Of a stretch of DNA of 64,000 bases, positions 1 to 9,299 are shown one piece after another (the first letter of the stretch is position 1; the number at the start of each line of letters is the position of its first letter). The notes under the pieces are model-generated. The model made no database searches and was not told the DNA's origin. It was given only the letters and a program-made list of their open reading frames with translations. Source of the DNA: Symbiodinium natans (lineage: Eukaryota > Sar > Dinophyceae > Suessiales > Symbiodiniaceae); NCBI GenBank assembly GCA_905221605.1, contig CAJNDS010002552.1, forward strand, positions 225,001-289,000, read 5' to 3'. The translations under genes were made by a program, and so were the position numbers.

Positions 1-180
1 ACCATGGAACCACCAGAAGACCCATAGGAAGACCCACATAGAAAAACCCCAACCTCAAACCCACAGACCAATCCCCCACAGAAAAACCATATTCCCCAAC
101 CCGAAATCCCTTACCCTAGAAAATGGAAATGGTCATCTCAAACACAATATCCATAATAGCGGCCAGCACAGTATTTTGAA
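1..180. other. Unique A/C-rich leader, no gene seen
   Basis: Adenine- and cytosine-rich sequence with loosely repeated CCCA/CCACA words that grades into CCCTAAA units. I see no open frame of note and no recognisable motif. Confidence 0.5.
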
Positions 181-360
181 TACTCACCCTAAACCCCAAA
201 CCCCAAACCCTAAACCCGAAACCCTGAACCCGAAACCCTAAACCCTAAACCCTAAACCCTAAACCCTAAACCCTAAACCCTAAACCCTAAACCCTAAACC
301 CTAAACCCTAAACCCTAAACCCTAAACCCTTAGGGTTTAGGGTTTAGGGTTTAGGGTTTC
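181..360. repeat. CCCTAAA array that flips to TTTAGGG
   Basis: About twenty near-perfect CCCTAAA units run to about 330 and switch within a few bases to four TTTAGGG units. The order CCCTAAA then TTTAGGG is the reverse of what an end-to-end fusion of two telomeres gives. It is an inverted junction inside an interstitial array, not a fusion scar. Confidence 0.9.
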
Positions 361-605
361 GGTTCTAGGGTGTTATGTTTGGGCATGCCCTCATACAGAT
401 TTCTGAGATCCGGAGTCCTCGAAGTCTTGTCCCCCGCCGAATTCTCAAACATCGCAGTCATCACCGTACGACATCTATGAACGCGAATGCGCGCTTTATG
501 CCTGCAAACGACGGCGCAAGTATATGATAAGCCCCAATCGTAGCCAACTTCGGTGTGCAAGGATACGGAGAAGGTCTTCCTGCTGCCCGAACTCTGCACG
601 CCCAC
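351..605 (-). CDS. Hypothetical 84-codon open frame
   Basis: This is the unique island between two telomere-type blocks. The minus strand is open for 84 codons with a mixed, protein-like composition (for example TFSVSLHTEVGYDWGLSY) and ends in telomere-derived codons (EPKP). No family is recognised. A YAG inside it (TTTGCAG then GCATAAA) could be a splice acceptor, so the true exon may be shorter. A chance open frame is the main alternative. Confidence 0.22.
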   Translation of the reverse strand: MGVQSSGSRKTFSVSLHTEVGYDWGLSYTCAVVCRHKARIRVHRCRTVMTAMFENSAGDKTSRTPDLRNLYEGMPKHNTLEPKP

Positions 606-654
606 AGGTGCGCAGAGTCCCTCCAGGGTCTCCGGCCCTACTTGGGGTTGAGGG

Positions 655-1395
655 TGTAGGGTTTAGGGTTTAGGGGTTTAGGGGTTTAGGGGTTTAGGGG
701 TTTAGGGTAGGGTTTAGGGTTTAGGGTTTAGGGTTTAGGGGTTTAGGGGTTTAGGGGTTTAGGGGTTTAGGGGTTTAGGGGTTTAGGGGTTTAGGGGTTT
801 AGGGGTTTAGGGGTTTAGGGGTTGGGGTTAGGGGTTTAGGGTTTAGGGGTTTAGGGGTTTAGGGTTCGGGGTTTCGGGGTTTAGGGTTAGGTTTAGGGGT
901 TAGGGGTAGGGGTGTAGGGGTTAGGGGTTTTAGGGGTTAGGGGTTTAGGGGTTTAGGGGTTTAGGGGTTTAGGGTTTCGGGGTTAGGGTTTCGGGCGTTT
1001 AGGGTTTTAGGGGTTTAGGGGTTTAGGTTTAGGGGTTGAGGCGGTTTCGGGGTTTCGTGTTAGGGGTTTAGGGGTTTTAGGGGTTTAGGTTTAGGGGTTG
1101 TAGGGGTTTAGGGGTAGGGTTTAGGGTTTCGGGGTTTTTCGGGTTTAGGGGTTAGGGGTTTAGGGTTTAGGGGTTTAGGGGTTTAGGGGTTTAGGGTTTA
1201 GGGGTTAGGGGTTAGGGGTTTAGGGGTTTTAGGGGGTTAGGGGTTTAGGGGTTTAGGGGTTTAGGGGTTTAGGGGTTTGGGGTTCGGGGTTTCGGGGTTT
1301 AGGGTTTAGGGGTTTGGGGGTTTGGGGGTTTTGGGGGTTTGGGGGGGGGTTTGGGGGTTTTGGGGGTTTGGGGGTTTAGGGGTTTAGGGTAGGGG
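655..1395 (+). repeat. Long degenerate TTTAGGGG (8-mer) array
   Basis: About 740 bp of TTTAGGGG units with interruptions (TTCGGGG, TAGGGG and, near 1315-1370, TTTGGGGG). The extra G makes the unit an octamer, unlike the heptamer arrays on either side. The unit type changes by array, which points to local homogenisation or expansion. Confidence 0.9.
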
Positions 1396-1464
1396 CTAGG
1401 AGTTTAGGGGCTGAAAGTGTTTTGGGTTTCAGGGCCTAAAGGCTTTGAGGGGATTCTCGGGTGC

Positions 1465-1567
1465 AGGATACACCCCCTCTCCCGGCACCTACAGGGCTGC
1501 GGCTGGGAGAAGGGATGCCCTGATACCCTGTGCCGTCTAAATTGGAGATCCCAACCCGATCCTTGAG
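1465..1567 (+). CDS. Exon-like island
   Basis: After GGTGCAG at about 1469 one frame is open to a TGA near 1565 (for example LSRHLQGCGWEKGCPDTL). It sits between the octamer array and a heptamer array at 1568-1632. No family is recognised, and a chance open frame is possible. Confidence 0.18.
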
Positions 1568-2013
1568 GATTTAGGGTTTAGGGTTTTAGGGTTTAGGGTT
1601 TAGGGTTTAGGGTTTAGGGTTTAGGGTTTTAGGGCTGCAGGCTGGGGGTTCCTCAAGGCAGCTCCAGCACTCTGAGCCTGAACCAGAAACTCTAAGGACT
1701 TGAAACTCTGAATCCATGACTAAAGACACCCTCAACCCTAAACCCTAAACCCTAAACCCTAAACCCTAAACCCTAAACTGTGGAGATCACCACGGGCATA
1801 TACATGGGCGCTCGAGCCGAATCTACGGGCCTGGGAGGGCAAAGCCGCCCAGGACGATAGCGACGCTTGTCACGGGTCTTGCCTCCCATCATGAGCCTCT
1901 ATAGCTAGGACCTAAATTTAGGGTTTAGGGTTTAGGGTTTAGGGTTTAGGGTTTAGGGTTTAGGGTTTAGGGTTTAGGGTTTAGGGTTTAGGGTTTAGGG
2001 TTTAGGGTTTAGG
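1568..2013. repeat. Three telomere-type arrays with a unique spacer
   Basis: TTTAGGG units at 1568-1632, CCCTAAA at 1733-1778 and TTTAGGG (about 14 units) at 1915-2013. Orientation alternates across short unique stretches. The spacer 1780-1912 is open in one frame to a TAG but matches nothing I know. Confidence 0.85.
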
Positions 2014-2039
2014 GGCCGGGTCGAGGCCCCCTGCTGTCC

Positions 2040-2286
2040 ATGTTTCAGACCTGGAAGCCCTTAGTGCAGATGCCAGCCATTGGGAAAATCATTGAAGAAA
2101 CGCAAGACACGCCCCCCTGGCTAGATGGGTTTGGGGAGTAGAACCCTAAACCCTAAACCCTAAACCCTAAACGCTAAGTTTGAAAAGAAAATAGTTCGGG
2201 TCTACGAAGCTACGCCAGCTCGCGATGGGGAGTACGCCCCAAAAGCTCAAGCAAAGGCGCACTCTCCGCACGCGTACACTGACTGA
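2040..2286 (+). CDS. Two exon-like islands around a CCCTAAA intron-like stretch
   Basis: The first island (2040-2128) reads MFQTWKPLVQMPAIGKII and on to a WLDG-like end. The second (2176-2286) reads FEKKIVRVYEATPARDGEY and stops at TGA 2284-2286. Between them lie about 50 bp starting GTTTGG and ending CTAAG, containing three CCCTAAA units. The GT-AG choice I tried gives inconsistent phase, so the junction is not solved. Composition is strongly protein-like, but no family is recognised. Confidence 0.35.
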
Positions 2287-2300
2287 TGCACACCGTAACC

Positions 2301-2412
2301 CGAATCAAACCCTAGACCCTAAACCCTAAGTCCTAAACCCTAAACCCTAAACCCCAAACCCCAAACACTAAACACTAAACCCTAAACCCTAAACCCTAAA
2401 CCCTAAACCCTA
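2301..2412 (-). repeat. CCCTAAA array
   Basis: Imperfect CCCTAAA units with CACTAAA and CCCCAAA variants, ending directly before the next unique island. Confidence 0.85.
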
Positions 2413-2440
2413 GGTAAACAACCCACCCCCAAACCCGAAG

Positions 2441-2541
2441 TACAAATCCCGGAAGCATTACGCCTGCCCTCCATCCGCCAATGTCGGCGAGGTATCCAGG
2501 ATGATGTGCGCAAGGAGAGCCCGTCTAGGAGGTCTAGGGTC
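2441..2541 (+). CDS. Exon-like island
   Basis: The frame opens after CCCGAAG with YKSRKHYACPPSANVGE and reaches a possible GAG|GTATCC donor at 2491/2492. It stays open into the following array (RMMCARRARLGGLG). No family is recognised. Confidence 0.28.
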
Positions 2542-2562
2542 TCTGCGGTTCAGGGTGCCTTA

Positions 2563-2838
2563 AACCCTAAACCCTCAACCTAAACCCTAAATCCTAAACC
2601 CTAAATCCTAAACCCTAAACCCTAAACCCTACAATCCTAAACCCTAAACCGGTTCTGTGCCCGACATCCTAAACGGGTGTAGGGTGAAAGGTGAGGGAGC
2701 TGACAGTTGGTGGATTGAGTTGTTGTTGCAGTTTTTGCCTTATATGCAAGTCTTTATACACAGCTGTACTGCGGGCCAAACATAGGGTTTAGGGTTTAGG
2801 GTTTAAGGTTCAGGGTTCAGGGTTCAGGGTTTAGGGGG
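2563..2838. repeat. CCCTAAA array, island, then TTTAGGG array
   Basis: CCCTAAA and ATCCTAAA units at 2563-2650, a unique spacer with a GTTGCAG acceptor-like site followed by an 18-codon frame to TAG, then TTTAGGG/TTCAGGG at 2787-2838. Confidence 0.75.
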
Positions 2839-2886
2839 GTATTTATTTGGGTGAAGTTATCTGCCTGAACTAAACCCTCACCGCAG

Positions 2887-2970
2887 GAGAAGAGTGGGCT
2901 CTCGGATGTGCTCAAGCAGCTGAAGGTGGTGCCACAGGAGCTTCCACAAGTTTTTTCAGTAGTGAACTGA
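2887..2970 (+). CDS. Exon-like island, terminal-exon type
   Basis: A CCGCAG precedes a clean frame reading EKSGLSDVLKQLKVVPQELP and ending at TGA 2968-2970. The alternation of charged and hydrophobic residues suggests an amphipathic helix. No family is recognised. It would be a last exon if real. Confidence 0.35.
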   Translation, partial: EKSGLSDVLKQLKVVPQELPQVFSVVN

Positions 2971-3032
2971 ATTAAGCCCTAAGCACAAACCCTAAAACTA
3001 AACCCTAACCCTAAAGGCTGCAGCCTGTGCAG

Positions 3033-3107
3033 TCGGTGTATATACGGTTTGAGGGTGCTAGTTCCGAACCACTCGTCAGGGTTTGGCCTGCCGCTACTGG
3101 CCGATGA
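3033..3107 (+). CDS. Exon-like island, terminal-exon type
   Basis: It follows CTGTGCAG and reads SVYIRFEGASSEPLVRVWP to a TGA at 3105-3107. No family is recognised. Flanked on the right by a CCCTAAA array (3142-3226). Confidence 0.28.
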   Translation, partial: SVYIRFEGASSEPLVRVWPAATGR

Positions 3108-3141
3108 CGATTTGGGTTCTTAGATGCCACATGTCAACCTT

Positions 3142-3458
3142 ACCCCTAAACCCTAAACCCTAACCCTAAACCCTAAACCCTAAACCCTAAACCCTAGACC
3201 CTAAACCCTAAACCCTAAACCCTAAACGCGCAAACTCTCAATTGTGGACCCCGAAACCCTAGGCCCCTGAACACTAGGTCCTTCTCGGCATGATCCTGAC
3301 CCCCGACTTGCCAAGGGCTGCGGAGACTCTAGCAAGTTTGTTTAGGGCTTAGGGCTTAGGGCTTAGGGCTTAGGGTTTAGGGTTTAGGGTTTAGGGTTTA
3401 GGGCTTAGGGTTTAGGGTTTAGGGTTTAGGGTTTAGGGTTTAGGGTTTAGGGTTTAGG
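3142..3458. repeat. CCCTAAA array, unique spacer, TTTAGGG array
   Basis: CCCTAAA at 3142-3226; a spacer with a short open frame (GMILTPDLPRAAETLAS); then 3340-3458, which starts as TTAGGGC units and becomes perfect TTTAGGG. The TTAGGGC run shows that single-base variants spread locally as blocks. Confidence 0.85.
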
Positions 3459-3553
3459 GGTTTAAAGTTGTGGTGCTTGCGATGTCCCGAAACACCCAAA
3501 TACGCTAGCCCTGAACCCTAGGATCCTGGGCTCTCAACCCACTGATATTTCAG

Positions 3554-3631
3554 CGTCTGCCGCTGGGGCAACAGACCGACCTCCTTGGACGTGCGTCTTT
3601 GGACCCAGAGACTCCAAAACCCCTTAATTAA
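3554..3631 (+). CDS. Exon-like island running into a MITE
   Basis: After ATATTTCAG the frame reads RLPLGQQTDLLGRASLDP and stops at TAA 3629-3631, which lies inside the inverted-repeat element at 3605. If the exon is real, the element insertion would have supplied the stop codon. No family is recognised. Confidence 0.25.
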   Translation, partial: RLPLGQQTDLLGRASLDPETPKPLN

Positions 3632-3711
3632 GGAATACACCTTAAATCATATTAGGGTTCCGAGTATAATTTAGGGGAGAGACCTTAATTAAGGGGCTTT
3701 GGAGTCTCTGG
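3605..3711. mobile_element. MITE-like inverted-repeat element with 4-bp target duplication
   Basis: Terminal inverted repeats of 29 bp (3605-3633 and 3683-3711), starting CCAGAGACTCC and each ending in the palindrome CCTTAATTAAGG. GGAC flanks both ends (3601-3604 and 3712-3715) and looks like a target-site duplication. The interior is only about 50 bp and has no coding capacity, so movement would need a transposase from elsewhere. Confidence 0.75.
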
Positions 3712-3777
3712 GGACACACGGGAAACGAGGGTTTCGGGTTTAGGGTGGGCACAGGCAACTTGATTCCCCCCTTGCAG

Positions 3778-3857
3778 AGGCGATCACCACGATAGCTGCG
3801 CCCTCGAATGCACCAGAAGGAGTCGTCGCATGTGTATGGTGCAGCCCTAAACCCTGA
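3778..3857 (+). CDS. Exon-like island
   Basis: CCCCTTGCAG precedes AG GCG ATC; the frame reads AITTIAAPSNAPEGVVACVW and ends at TGA 3855-3857. No family is recognised. Confidence 0.25.
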
Positions 3858-3892
3858 GCCTCGAAACCTTTAACCCCAATCCCCTGGTGCAA

Positions 3893-3991
3893 GATTTCCG
3901 AGTCAGTGCGTACCCAAACCGGGCCGCCGTGACCGCAGAGCGTTTTCTGGGGCTGAAGGGCTCTGAAACTTGCCAGTTGGTGCTCAGGTGA
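3893..3991 (+). CDS. Exon-like island, terminal-exon type
   Basis: It follows GGTGCAA and reads DFRVSAYPNRAAVTAERF, continuing to LVLR and TGA at 3989-3991. Composition is protein-like over 32 codons. No family is recognised. Confidence 0.3.
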   Translation, partial: DFRVSAYPNRAAVTAERFLGLKGSETCQLVLR

Positions 3992-4185
3992 AGTCGTCCG
4001 AAGAGGAAATACGACCTGACTCATTGTGAGAATCCCTTGTTTTTGTTGCGTCGCGCGGCCTTCGTTCCTTGTTCGACTCTCCTTCTGTCCTGCTTCTGTC
4101 ATTGCTATACGCTCTGCAGGACAGCAGCACCACACGTGGACAGCACACGGGTACATACAGTGTAAGCACAGCAGACACGCACGCG

Positions 4186-4328
4186 CACGCCTGCACCACG
4201 AACCCTTCCGCACCCCAAGGAAAGGGAGGCACGGGCAAAGGCCGTGGGTGGTCCCTCTTGCGTGGCCAGAGGGCGACCTGCACAACCGCAGCGAGCGCAC
4301 AAAGTCAAGTCCGCCCCTTGCTTCCCCT
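4186..4328. repeat. Duplicated ~145 bp segment, copy 1
   Basis: This stretch, including the words CACCACGAACCC, GGCCAGAGGGCGACCTGCAC and GCGAGCGCACAAAGTCAAG, recurs at about 16630-16774 with small differences. Both copies have open frames, but none is conserved in both as the obvious coding frame. I treat it as a dispersed repeat of unknown nature. Confidence 0.75.
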
Positions 4329-4329
4329 A

Positions 4330-5130
4330 ACCCTAAAAGCCCTAAACCCTAAACCCTAAACCCTAAAATCCCTAAACCCTCAGGCTTCAGGGGACCTCTT
4401 TCTTGTCCCCCACTAACCCTAGACCTGCAGAAAGGACGTTTCGCCGATTGTAGGGTTCCTTGTTAAAAATAGCGGTTTTCCTATGAAACCACAGAGACAT
4501 AGAGCTTCTCCTTTTACAAGACAGATGAAATAGAGGCTTCTGGTCATAATGTAGAATCTACAGGAAATAGAGGTTTTTTTATTGAGCGATATTACTTTGG
4601 CAAGTCTTCTTCGGGTTCGGCATTGCACTGGGGCACGACATGCAGTTATGCAGAGCAGCGAATCCTTAAACCGGAAGCCCTAAATCCTAAACGCAGGGTT
4701 TAGCTGCGTCTAGGGTTTGGCGGGTAGGGGCTCAGGTTTTTCGGGCTTTGCGACACCTAAGACCCCCCTGCTTCAGCCTACACCCCCAAAACCCACGCAG
4801 ACTAAGCCCCGAAACCCTAAGCTCAGACTGGTGTGCTTGCAAGTTTTTGGGGCGCCCTCCAAAGTCTGTCTTTGCTGTCTGCGCCCCTTTCAGCTCCAAC
4901 GAAAACCCCCTAAACCCTTAGCGCCCCTAAGTCCTGGATCTGAAGCCCTGCACTCAGAACCCCCCGAGTTTAAGGTTTTGGGACGACGAAAGCGTAAACC
5001 CTATAAACCCTAGGCCTCCAACCCTAAATCTTAAACCCTAAACCCTAACCCTAAACCCTAAACCCTAAACCTCAAAACCTCAAACCTTCAACCCTAAACC
5101 CTAAACCCTACACCCTAAACCCTACACCCC
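4330..5130. other. Telomere-type arrays and unique spacer without a clear gene
   Basis: CCCTAAA units lie at 4330-4380 and 5026-5130. Between them is a T-rich spacer (4420-4640) and a Pro/Lys/Leu-rich open frame at 4717-5013 that I think is telomere-derived drift, since much of it reads through CCTAAAC-like words. Confidence 0.5.
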
Positions 5131-5272
5131 CACCCCTATAAAGCCTAAACCTTACGCTGCCTTGCGCCGATAACTTTTCGATTCAGGAGCGAATTACGTC
5201 CATCTGCAGCACCGCTGCAGTCCGGCACCTGAACTTTGGGTTCGGGCTCCGGGTTTCTATAGCCCCCAGAAG

Positions 5273-5388
5273 AAGTTTAGGGTTTAGGGTTTAGGGTTTA
5301 GGGTTTAGGGTTTAGGGTTTAGGGTTTAGGGTTTAGGGTTTAGGGTTTAGGGTTTAGGGTTTAGGGTTTAGGGTTTAGGGTTTAGGGT
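5273..5388 (+). repeat. Perfect TTTAGGG array (about 16 units)
   Basis: Near-perfect tandem heptamers with no interruptions, implying recent expansion or continued homogenisation. Confidence 0.95.
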
Positions 5389-5574
5389 TAATCTATACAA
5401 GAACCAAGGGAAAGTTAGACACAATATTTTTCTAAGGCTCTAAAGGAGGATGGGTTTTCGGGCTTAATTATGGCGTAGGGTTTCGGGCTTGTGACATTGT
5501 GGTTTTTGAGGGTTTTGGGGTTTTGAGGGTCCGGGGTGGTTTCGGGTTATTGAAGGGTTCAGGGCTGTTGGGAT

Positions 5575-5581
5575 GGTAGTG

Positions 5582-5637
<56 letters not shown>

Positions 5638-5650
5638 CGTCGTCGTCGCC

Positions 5651-5681
<31 letters not shown>

Positions 5682-5745
5682 TAGTCGTAGTCGTAGTCGT
5701 AGTCGTTGTCGTTGTCGTTGTCGTTGTCGTAGTGGTGGGGGTGGG
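5575..5745. repeat. TAG/GTC trinucleotide microsatellite
   Basis: About 55 triplets: a long GTA/TAG run, then GTCGTC, GTAGTC and GTTGTC higher-order blocks, ending in GTGG. The reverse strand would read as Tyr/Asp repeats, but this is microsatellite, not a supported gene. Confidence 0.9.
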
Positions 5746-5899
5746 GGTGGTGGGGGGTTGAGGGATTTAGGGCTTTGAAGACCGAATGGCCTTTAACCCG
5801 AGACCCCGACCTCCAGCTCCACATGTCAAACATTCGAAGAAAGACATCAGGTATGATAAGCATATTTCTGTACATGCATATATGTTGTTGATGGATATG

Positions 5900-5972
5900 C
5901 GGTTCTATATATATATATATTCATATATATATATATATATATATTTTTATTTATTTATTTATTTATTTATGC
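5900..5972. repeat. (TA)n and (TTTA)n microsatellite
   Basis: Two TA runs followed by a TTTA tetranucleotide run at 5945-5970. Confidence 0.9.
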
Positions 5973-5974
5973 AT

Positions 5975-6075
5975 GTTATACAAGAGTGCTGCAGCTGCAA
6001 GCAGCCCGACGCAACACCGCTCAGCTGGCCGTTCACTTCACGGCGCTGGCCATGGGCGAAGTCTGCTGTCCTATG
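5975..6075 (+). CDS. Exon-like island
   Basis: Between the TA microsatellite and a short TTTAGGG stretch, one frame reads ARRNTAQLAVHFTALAMGEV. Protein-like, but no family is recognised and another frame is also open. Confidence 0.2.
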
Positions 6076-6106
6076 TTTAGGGTTTAGGGTTCTCCCAAAT
6101 CACTCC

Positions 6107-6566
6107 GTCTAAGGATTGTAGAGCTACCCCCTCGAGCTACCCCCATATTCCGTCCCGGTATAGTAACAATATACAAATAGGCGCTCAAGCCTTACATAAG
6201 ACTATATCGGCACTATACAGACTCGTTTTAGGTCTACATGCCAATGCTGCGCTTGTAGCAAACGACACAGGTCTACATTCCCGAAAATTGTCGCCCCAAA
6301 ACAGTCCCGAATGGTCCCGGATAGTCCCGAAATTTGGGGGGAGCTCCAAATTCCCCAGTGTGAGGCTGGATTTCACTGTCGGAATTTGGAGCTACCCCCA
6401 AGCCCCACGTAAGTTGGATTTAGGGGGGTCCGGGCAGGCTGGGGCAACTCATTTTTGAACGACATGTGGCTTCTCAATGGCTCACCATACACCCTAGTTT
6501 AACCTAAAGCCCTGAAGGGGGATATTCTGGGCGTAGCTCGAGGGGGTAGCTCTACAGTCCTTAGAC
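6107..6566. mobile_element. Non-autonomous DNA element with 34-bp terminal inverted repeats
   Basis: Left end 6107-6140 (GTCTAAGGATTGTAGAGCTA onward) matches the reverse complement of 6533-6566 with one mismatch. A subterminal GAGCTACCCCC word recurs inside near 6390. The 460 bp interior has no convincing transposase frame. No clear target duplication is visible. Confidence 0.7.
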
Positions 6567-6572
6567 TCGGTA

Positions 6573-6653
6573 GGCTTCATATTTTCCCTTATTGGGTTTA
6601 AGAGGACCACATGTAAAAGTATTTGTCACAGGGTGTTAAGGGCCATCCTAGAT
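6573..6653. repeat. Dispersed repeat family B, copy
   Basis: It contains TTCCCTTATTGGGTTTAAGA followed by GACCACATGT and GGGCCATCCTAG. The same order of words recurs at about 35705, 35798 and 39603-39820. A short interspersed repeat of unknown class. Confidence 0.6.
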
Positions 6654-6704
6654 CAACGCTGGAGGGCCACTCCTAGCACTACCATCTCCTAGCCTTCCAC
6701 CCCA

Positions 6705-6990
6705 GAACCCTAAACCCTAAACCCTAAACCCTAAACCCTAAACCCTAAACCCTAAACCCTAAACCCTAAACCCTAAACCCTAAACCCTAAATTTAAATTT
6801 AAAACCGAAACCCGAAACCCTAACCTTTCTTCCACTTCTCATGTTCAAGTCCGGCTCCCACCCAGGAGATGCAGAAAGTCCAGACACCGGTGACGAGCGT
6901 TATCCAGGCCGGGCGTTTGACCCCAATCCCTGGGACCCCTAAACCCTAAACCCTAAACCCTAAACCCTAAACCCTAAACCCTAAACCCTA
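6705..6990 (-). repeat. Two CCCTAAA arrays around an exon-like island
   Basis: CCCTAAA at 6705-6790 (12 units) and 6938-6990. The island between is listed separately. Confidence 0.9.
6866..6922 (+). CDS. Exon-like island between CCCTAAA arrays
   Basis: CACCCAG precedes a frame reading EMQKVQTPVTSVIQAGRLT that stays open into the next array. No family is recognised. Confidence 0.3.
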
Positions 6991-7074
6991 AACCTTAAAG
7001 CCCTCCGAAGAACAAATCGCGTTCACCTCAACGAAAACACTGAGACACTCTGAAGCCCCAATGCCTGAATCCAG

Positions 7075-7305
7075 GGTTTAGGGTCTAGGGTTTTAGGGTT
7101 TTGGTTTTTGGGTTTTTGGGTTTTTGGGTTTTTGGGTTTCTGGCTTTTTGGATTTTAGGGTTTTAGGGCTTTAGGGTTTTAGGGCTCTAGGGTTTTTTGG
7201 GTTTTTAGGGTTTTAGGGTTTTAGGGCTTTAGGGTTTTAGGGTTTTAGGGTTTTAATTAGGGTTTTAGGGATTTAGGGTTGTAGGGTTTAGGGTTTAGGG
7301 TTTAG
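7075..7305 (+). repeat. TTTTAGGG and TTTTTGGG variant array
   Basis: Octamer TTTTAGGG units and a block of GGGTTTTT, different again from the arrays around it. Confidence 0.9.
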
Positions 7306-7479
7306 CCGTGGATAATGCCTGACCAATCGCACACCCTTACACTTACACCCCTGCGGTTCCAATGGGTTCCTGCTGATGTTACGATCTTAAACCCCCTGAA
7401 CCCTAAAGAGGAGCGCGGGTTTAGAGGTCGGGGCCTCTCAGGGCTTTTCCGAAAAAGCTCTCAAGGGCCTCCACTAAAG

Positions 7480-7606
7480 CAGGGACCCTTATAAGGGACC
7501 AGTGGGTTCTTCAGGGGTGAGTTGGGGGCTACTTTGGTATATAGGGACGAATTATATAACGGAGAATATGGGGGGTTATATAGGGTAATTCGTAATAAGA
7601 TGAAGG
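7480..7606. repeat. Hairpin-like repeat, possible MITE
   Basis: Ends carry AGGGACCCTT and its inverse AAGGGTCCCT; inside, ACGAATTATATAAC is mirrored by GTTATATAGGGTAATTCGT. Similarity to other GGTCCCT-ended repeats in the window is loose, and no target duplication is clear. Confidence 0.4.
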
Positions 7607-7639
7607 GTCCCTTCTAGGGGTGTCTCCTTATACCTCTGA

Positions 7640-7744
7640 ATGAACCCAGCCACTGCGAAACATGAAGCTGGAGGATGTTTTGCGCAACTAACTGCCAGCA
7701 TCCATGGATTAGCTGTTGCAGATTTGACAAACGCAAAGGTTTAG
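7640..7744 (+). CDS. Small ORF, 34 codons
   Basis: ATG to TAG, reading MNPATAKHEAGGCFAQLTAS and ending ADLTNAKV just before telomere-type sequence. No family is recognised; a chance ORF is possible. Confidence 0.22.
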   Translation: MNPATAKHEAGGCFAQLTASIHGLAVADLTNAKV

Positions 7745-8361
7745 GGTGCGCATTGTGCAATGTGAAGGTTGCAATTGCTTAGCTGTGCCCCAAATTCCAT
7801 CGCACATCTCATCTGAACCCTAAGCCGCCCTAAACCCTCAACCATGGGTTTCGAGAGATACCCCAAACCACAACCATCCATAAGCCCACCCAAACCCTGA
7901 AACCTTGAACCCACACACCTAAGTTTTCTATCCACTCCTAGTCTCTATACCCTAAACTATACCTCTAAACACCGAACTCTAAGCTCCCAAACCCCCAAAC
8001 AGTGCCTCGTTCAACCCTACTAACCCCGAACCCCAAACACTAGATCCCAAACCCTAAGCCCTGAACCCCAAAACCCCTCCATTTTGTAGGCTTGGGGCTG
8101 CACCCTGGACAAAGACCCCCTGGAGGTACCCGGAGGGGACGGCTTGGGTTTACCCCAAATGTCACGGAAAACCCTAAATTTCTGGACTTCTAAATCCGAA
8201 TTGTTGTGAGCTGTTAAGCCCAGAATGCAGTTGTTTGTGCAGGGTCTCTGGCCCAAGGCATTCACGCCTCCTACTTGGGCCACCTCATCAAAGTGTTTAT
8301 GAGGGTTTAGGGTTTGGGGTTTGGAGTTGAGAGATGAGGGAATAGGGATTAGCCTTGAGGA

Positions 8362-8742
8362 TTGTGGGAAACCTCAACGGGAAGTCCAAACAGACAAGGG
8401 GTTCTTTATCAACAGGTCGACTTACTAGCTGAGTGCTTTACGCTTTTTGGGATACCAGAATCCCCTATAGAACTGAAAGTGTACACCTTTTTGGGGCTGA
8501 TGAACTCAGCAACTAAGTCGACCCCAGCGAAGTTGCTTAAATCAGGCGGTTTGGGTTTTGGGAGGTTTGGGGTTTGGATGCCCTTGTGCAATTCCTCCCA
8601 AACATCCAGAATCCTGGCCCTAGACACTGAACCCTCAACCCTGCCGCCTCTAGCGCGGCGCTGTACGAGCGAACAATGCCCAAAGCATGAAAATTCCAAC
8701 CACCTAAGCACTGAAAAACTTGATTTAGGGTGTAGGGTTTAG
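8362..8742 (+). CDS. Hypothetical ORF, 126 codons
   Basis: The frame is open for 126 codons. The first half (LYQQVDLLAECFTLFGIPES onward) is protein-like; the last part is telomere-derived. The opposite strand is also open over 100 codons here, so coding direction is uncertain. No family is recognised. Confidence 0.27.
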   Translation: MWETSTGSPNRQGVLYQQVDLLAECFTLFGIPESPIELKVYTFLGLMNSATKSTPAKLLKSGGLGFGRFGVWMPLCNSSQTSRILALDTEPSTLPPLARRCTSEQCPKHENSNHLSTEKLDLGCRV

Positions 8743-8870
8743 GGTTTCAGGGTTAAGGGTTTAGGGTTTTTAGGGTTTAGGGTTTAGGGTTTAGGGTTTA
8801 GGGTTTAGGGTTTAGGGTTTAGGGTTTAGGGTTTAGGGTTTGGGGTTTGGGGTTTGGGGTTTAGGGTAAA
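8728..8870 (+). repeat. TTTAGGG array
   Basis: About 18 units, the last few turning into TTTGGGG. Confidence 0.95.
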
Positions 8871-9164
8871 CCGCAACCCTCATGTGAGTGAGACATGAAA
8901 TCTCTCTGGGATGGCTTCCTGCAGGAAGCACCAGGAAGAAGGGACAAAGTCCAAACCCTATAGAAACCCTAAAGCTTGACACCCCCAAACCCTAAACCCC
9001 GAAGCCCTAAACCGCAAACCCCCTATCCTAAGCCCTAACTTAAACCCTAAACCCTACACCCTAAACCTGTGAGGTTTAGGGTTTGGGTTTGGGCCCCGGA
9101 GCACTCAGCCCGAACCCCCCCCCCCCCCCCCGAATTTGCTGGCCCTTCACCTCCCTCACCCTAG

Positions 9165-9226
9165 CGAGGGTTTAGGGTTTAGGGTTTAGGGTTTAGGGTT
9201 TAGGGTTTAGGGTTTAGGGTTTAGGG
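9165..9226 (+). repeat. TTTAGGG array just upstream of a candidate acceptor
   Basis: Eight units followed by GACTTGTGCACAG, which reads as a 3' splice site for the island at 9239. Confidence 0.9.
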
Positions 9227-9238
9227 ACTTGTGCACAG

Positions 9239-9289
9239 GTGGAGGCGCGGATTCTCGATCCCCTTCAGGCAGATGGCAAGCTCTTCTAG
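9239..9289 (+). CDS. Exon-like island, terminal-exon type
   Basis: GTGCACAG is followed by VEARILDPLQADGKLF and TAG at 9287-9289. The telomere array immediately upstream would be the 3' part of the intron. No family is recognised. Confidence 0.33.
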   Translation: MEARILDPLQADGKLF

Positions 9290-9299
9290 CAATGGGTTA

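Noticed and set aside
181-360. True chromosome end or telomere fusion
   Set aside because: The orientation CCCTAAA then TTTAGGG is wrong for a fusion, and similar arrays continue through the window, so this is interstitial.
5468-5875. Tyr/Asp-rich 135-codon and Val-rich 62-codon frames
   Set aside because: Trinucleotide microsatellite read in two directions.
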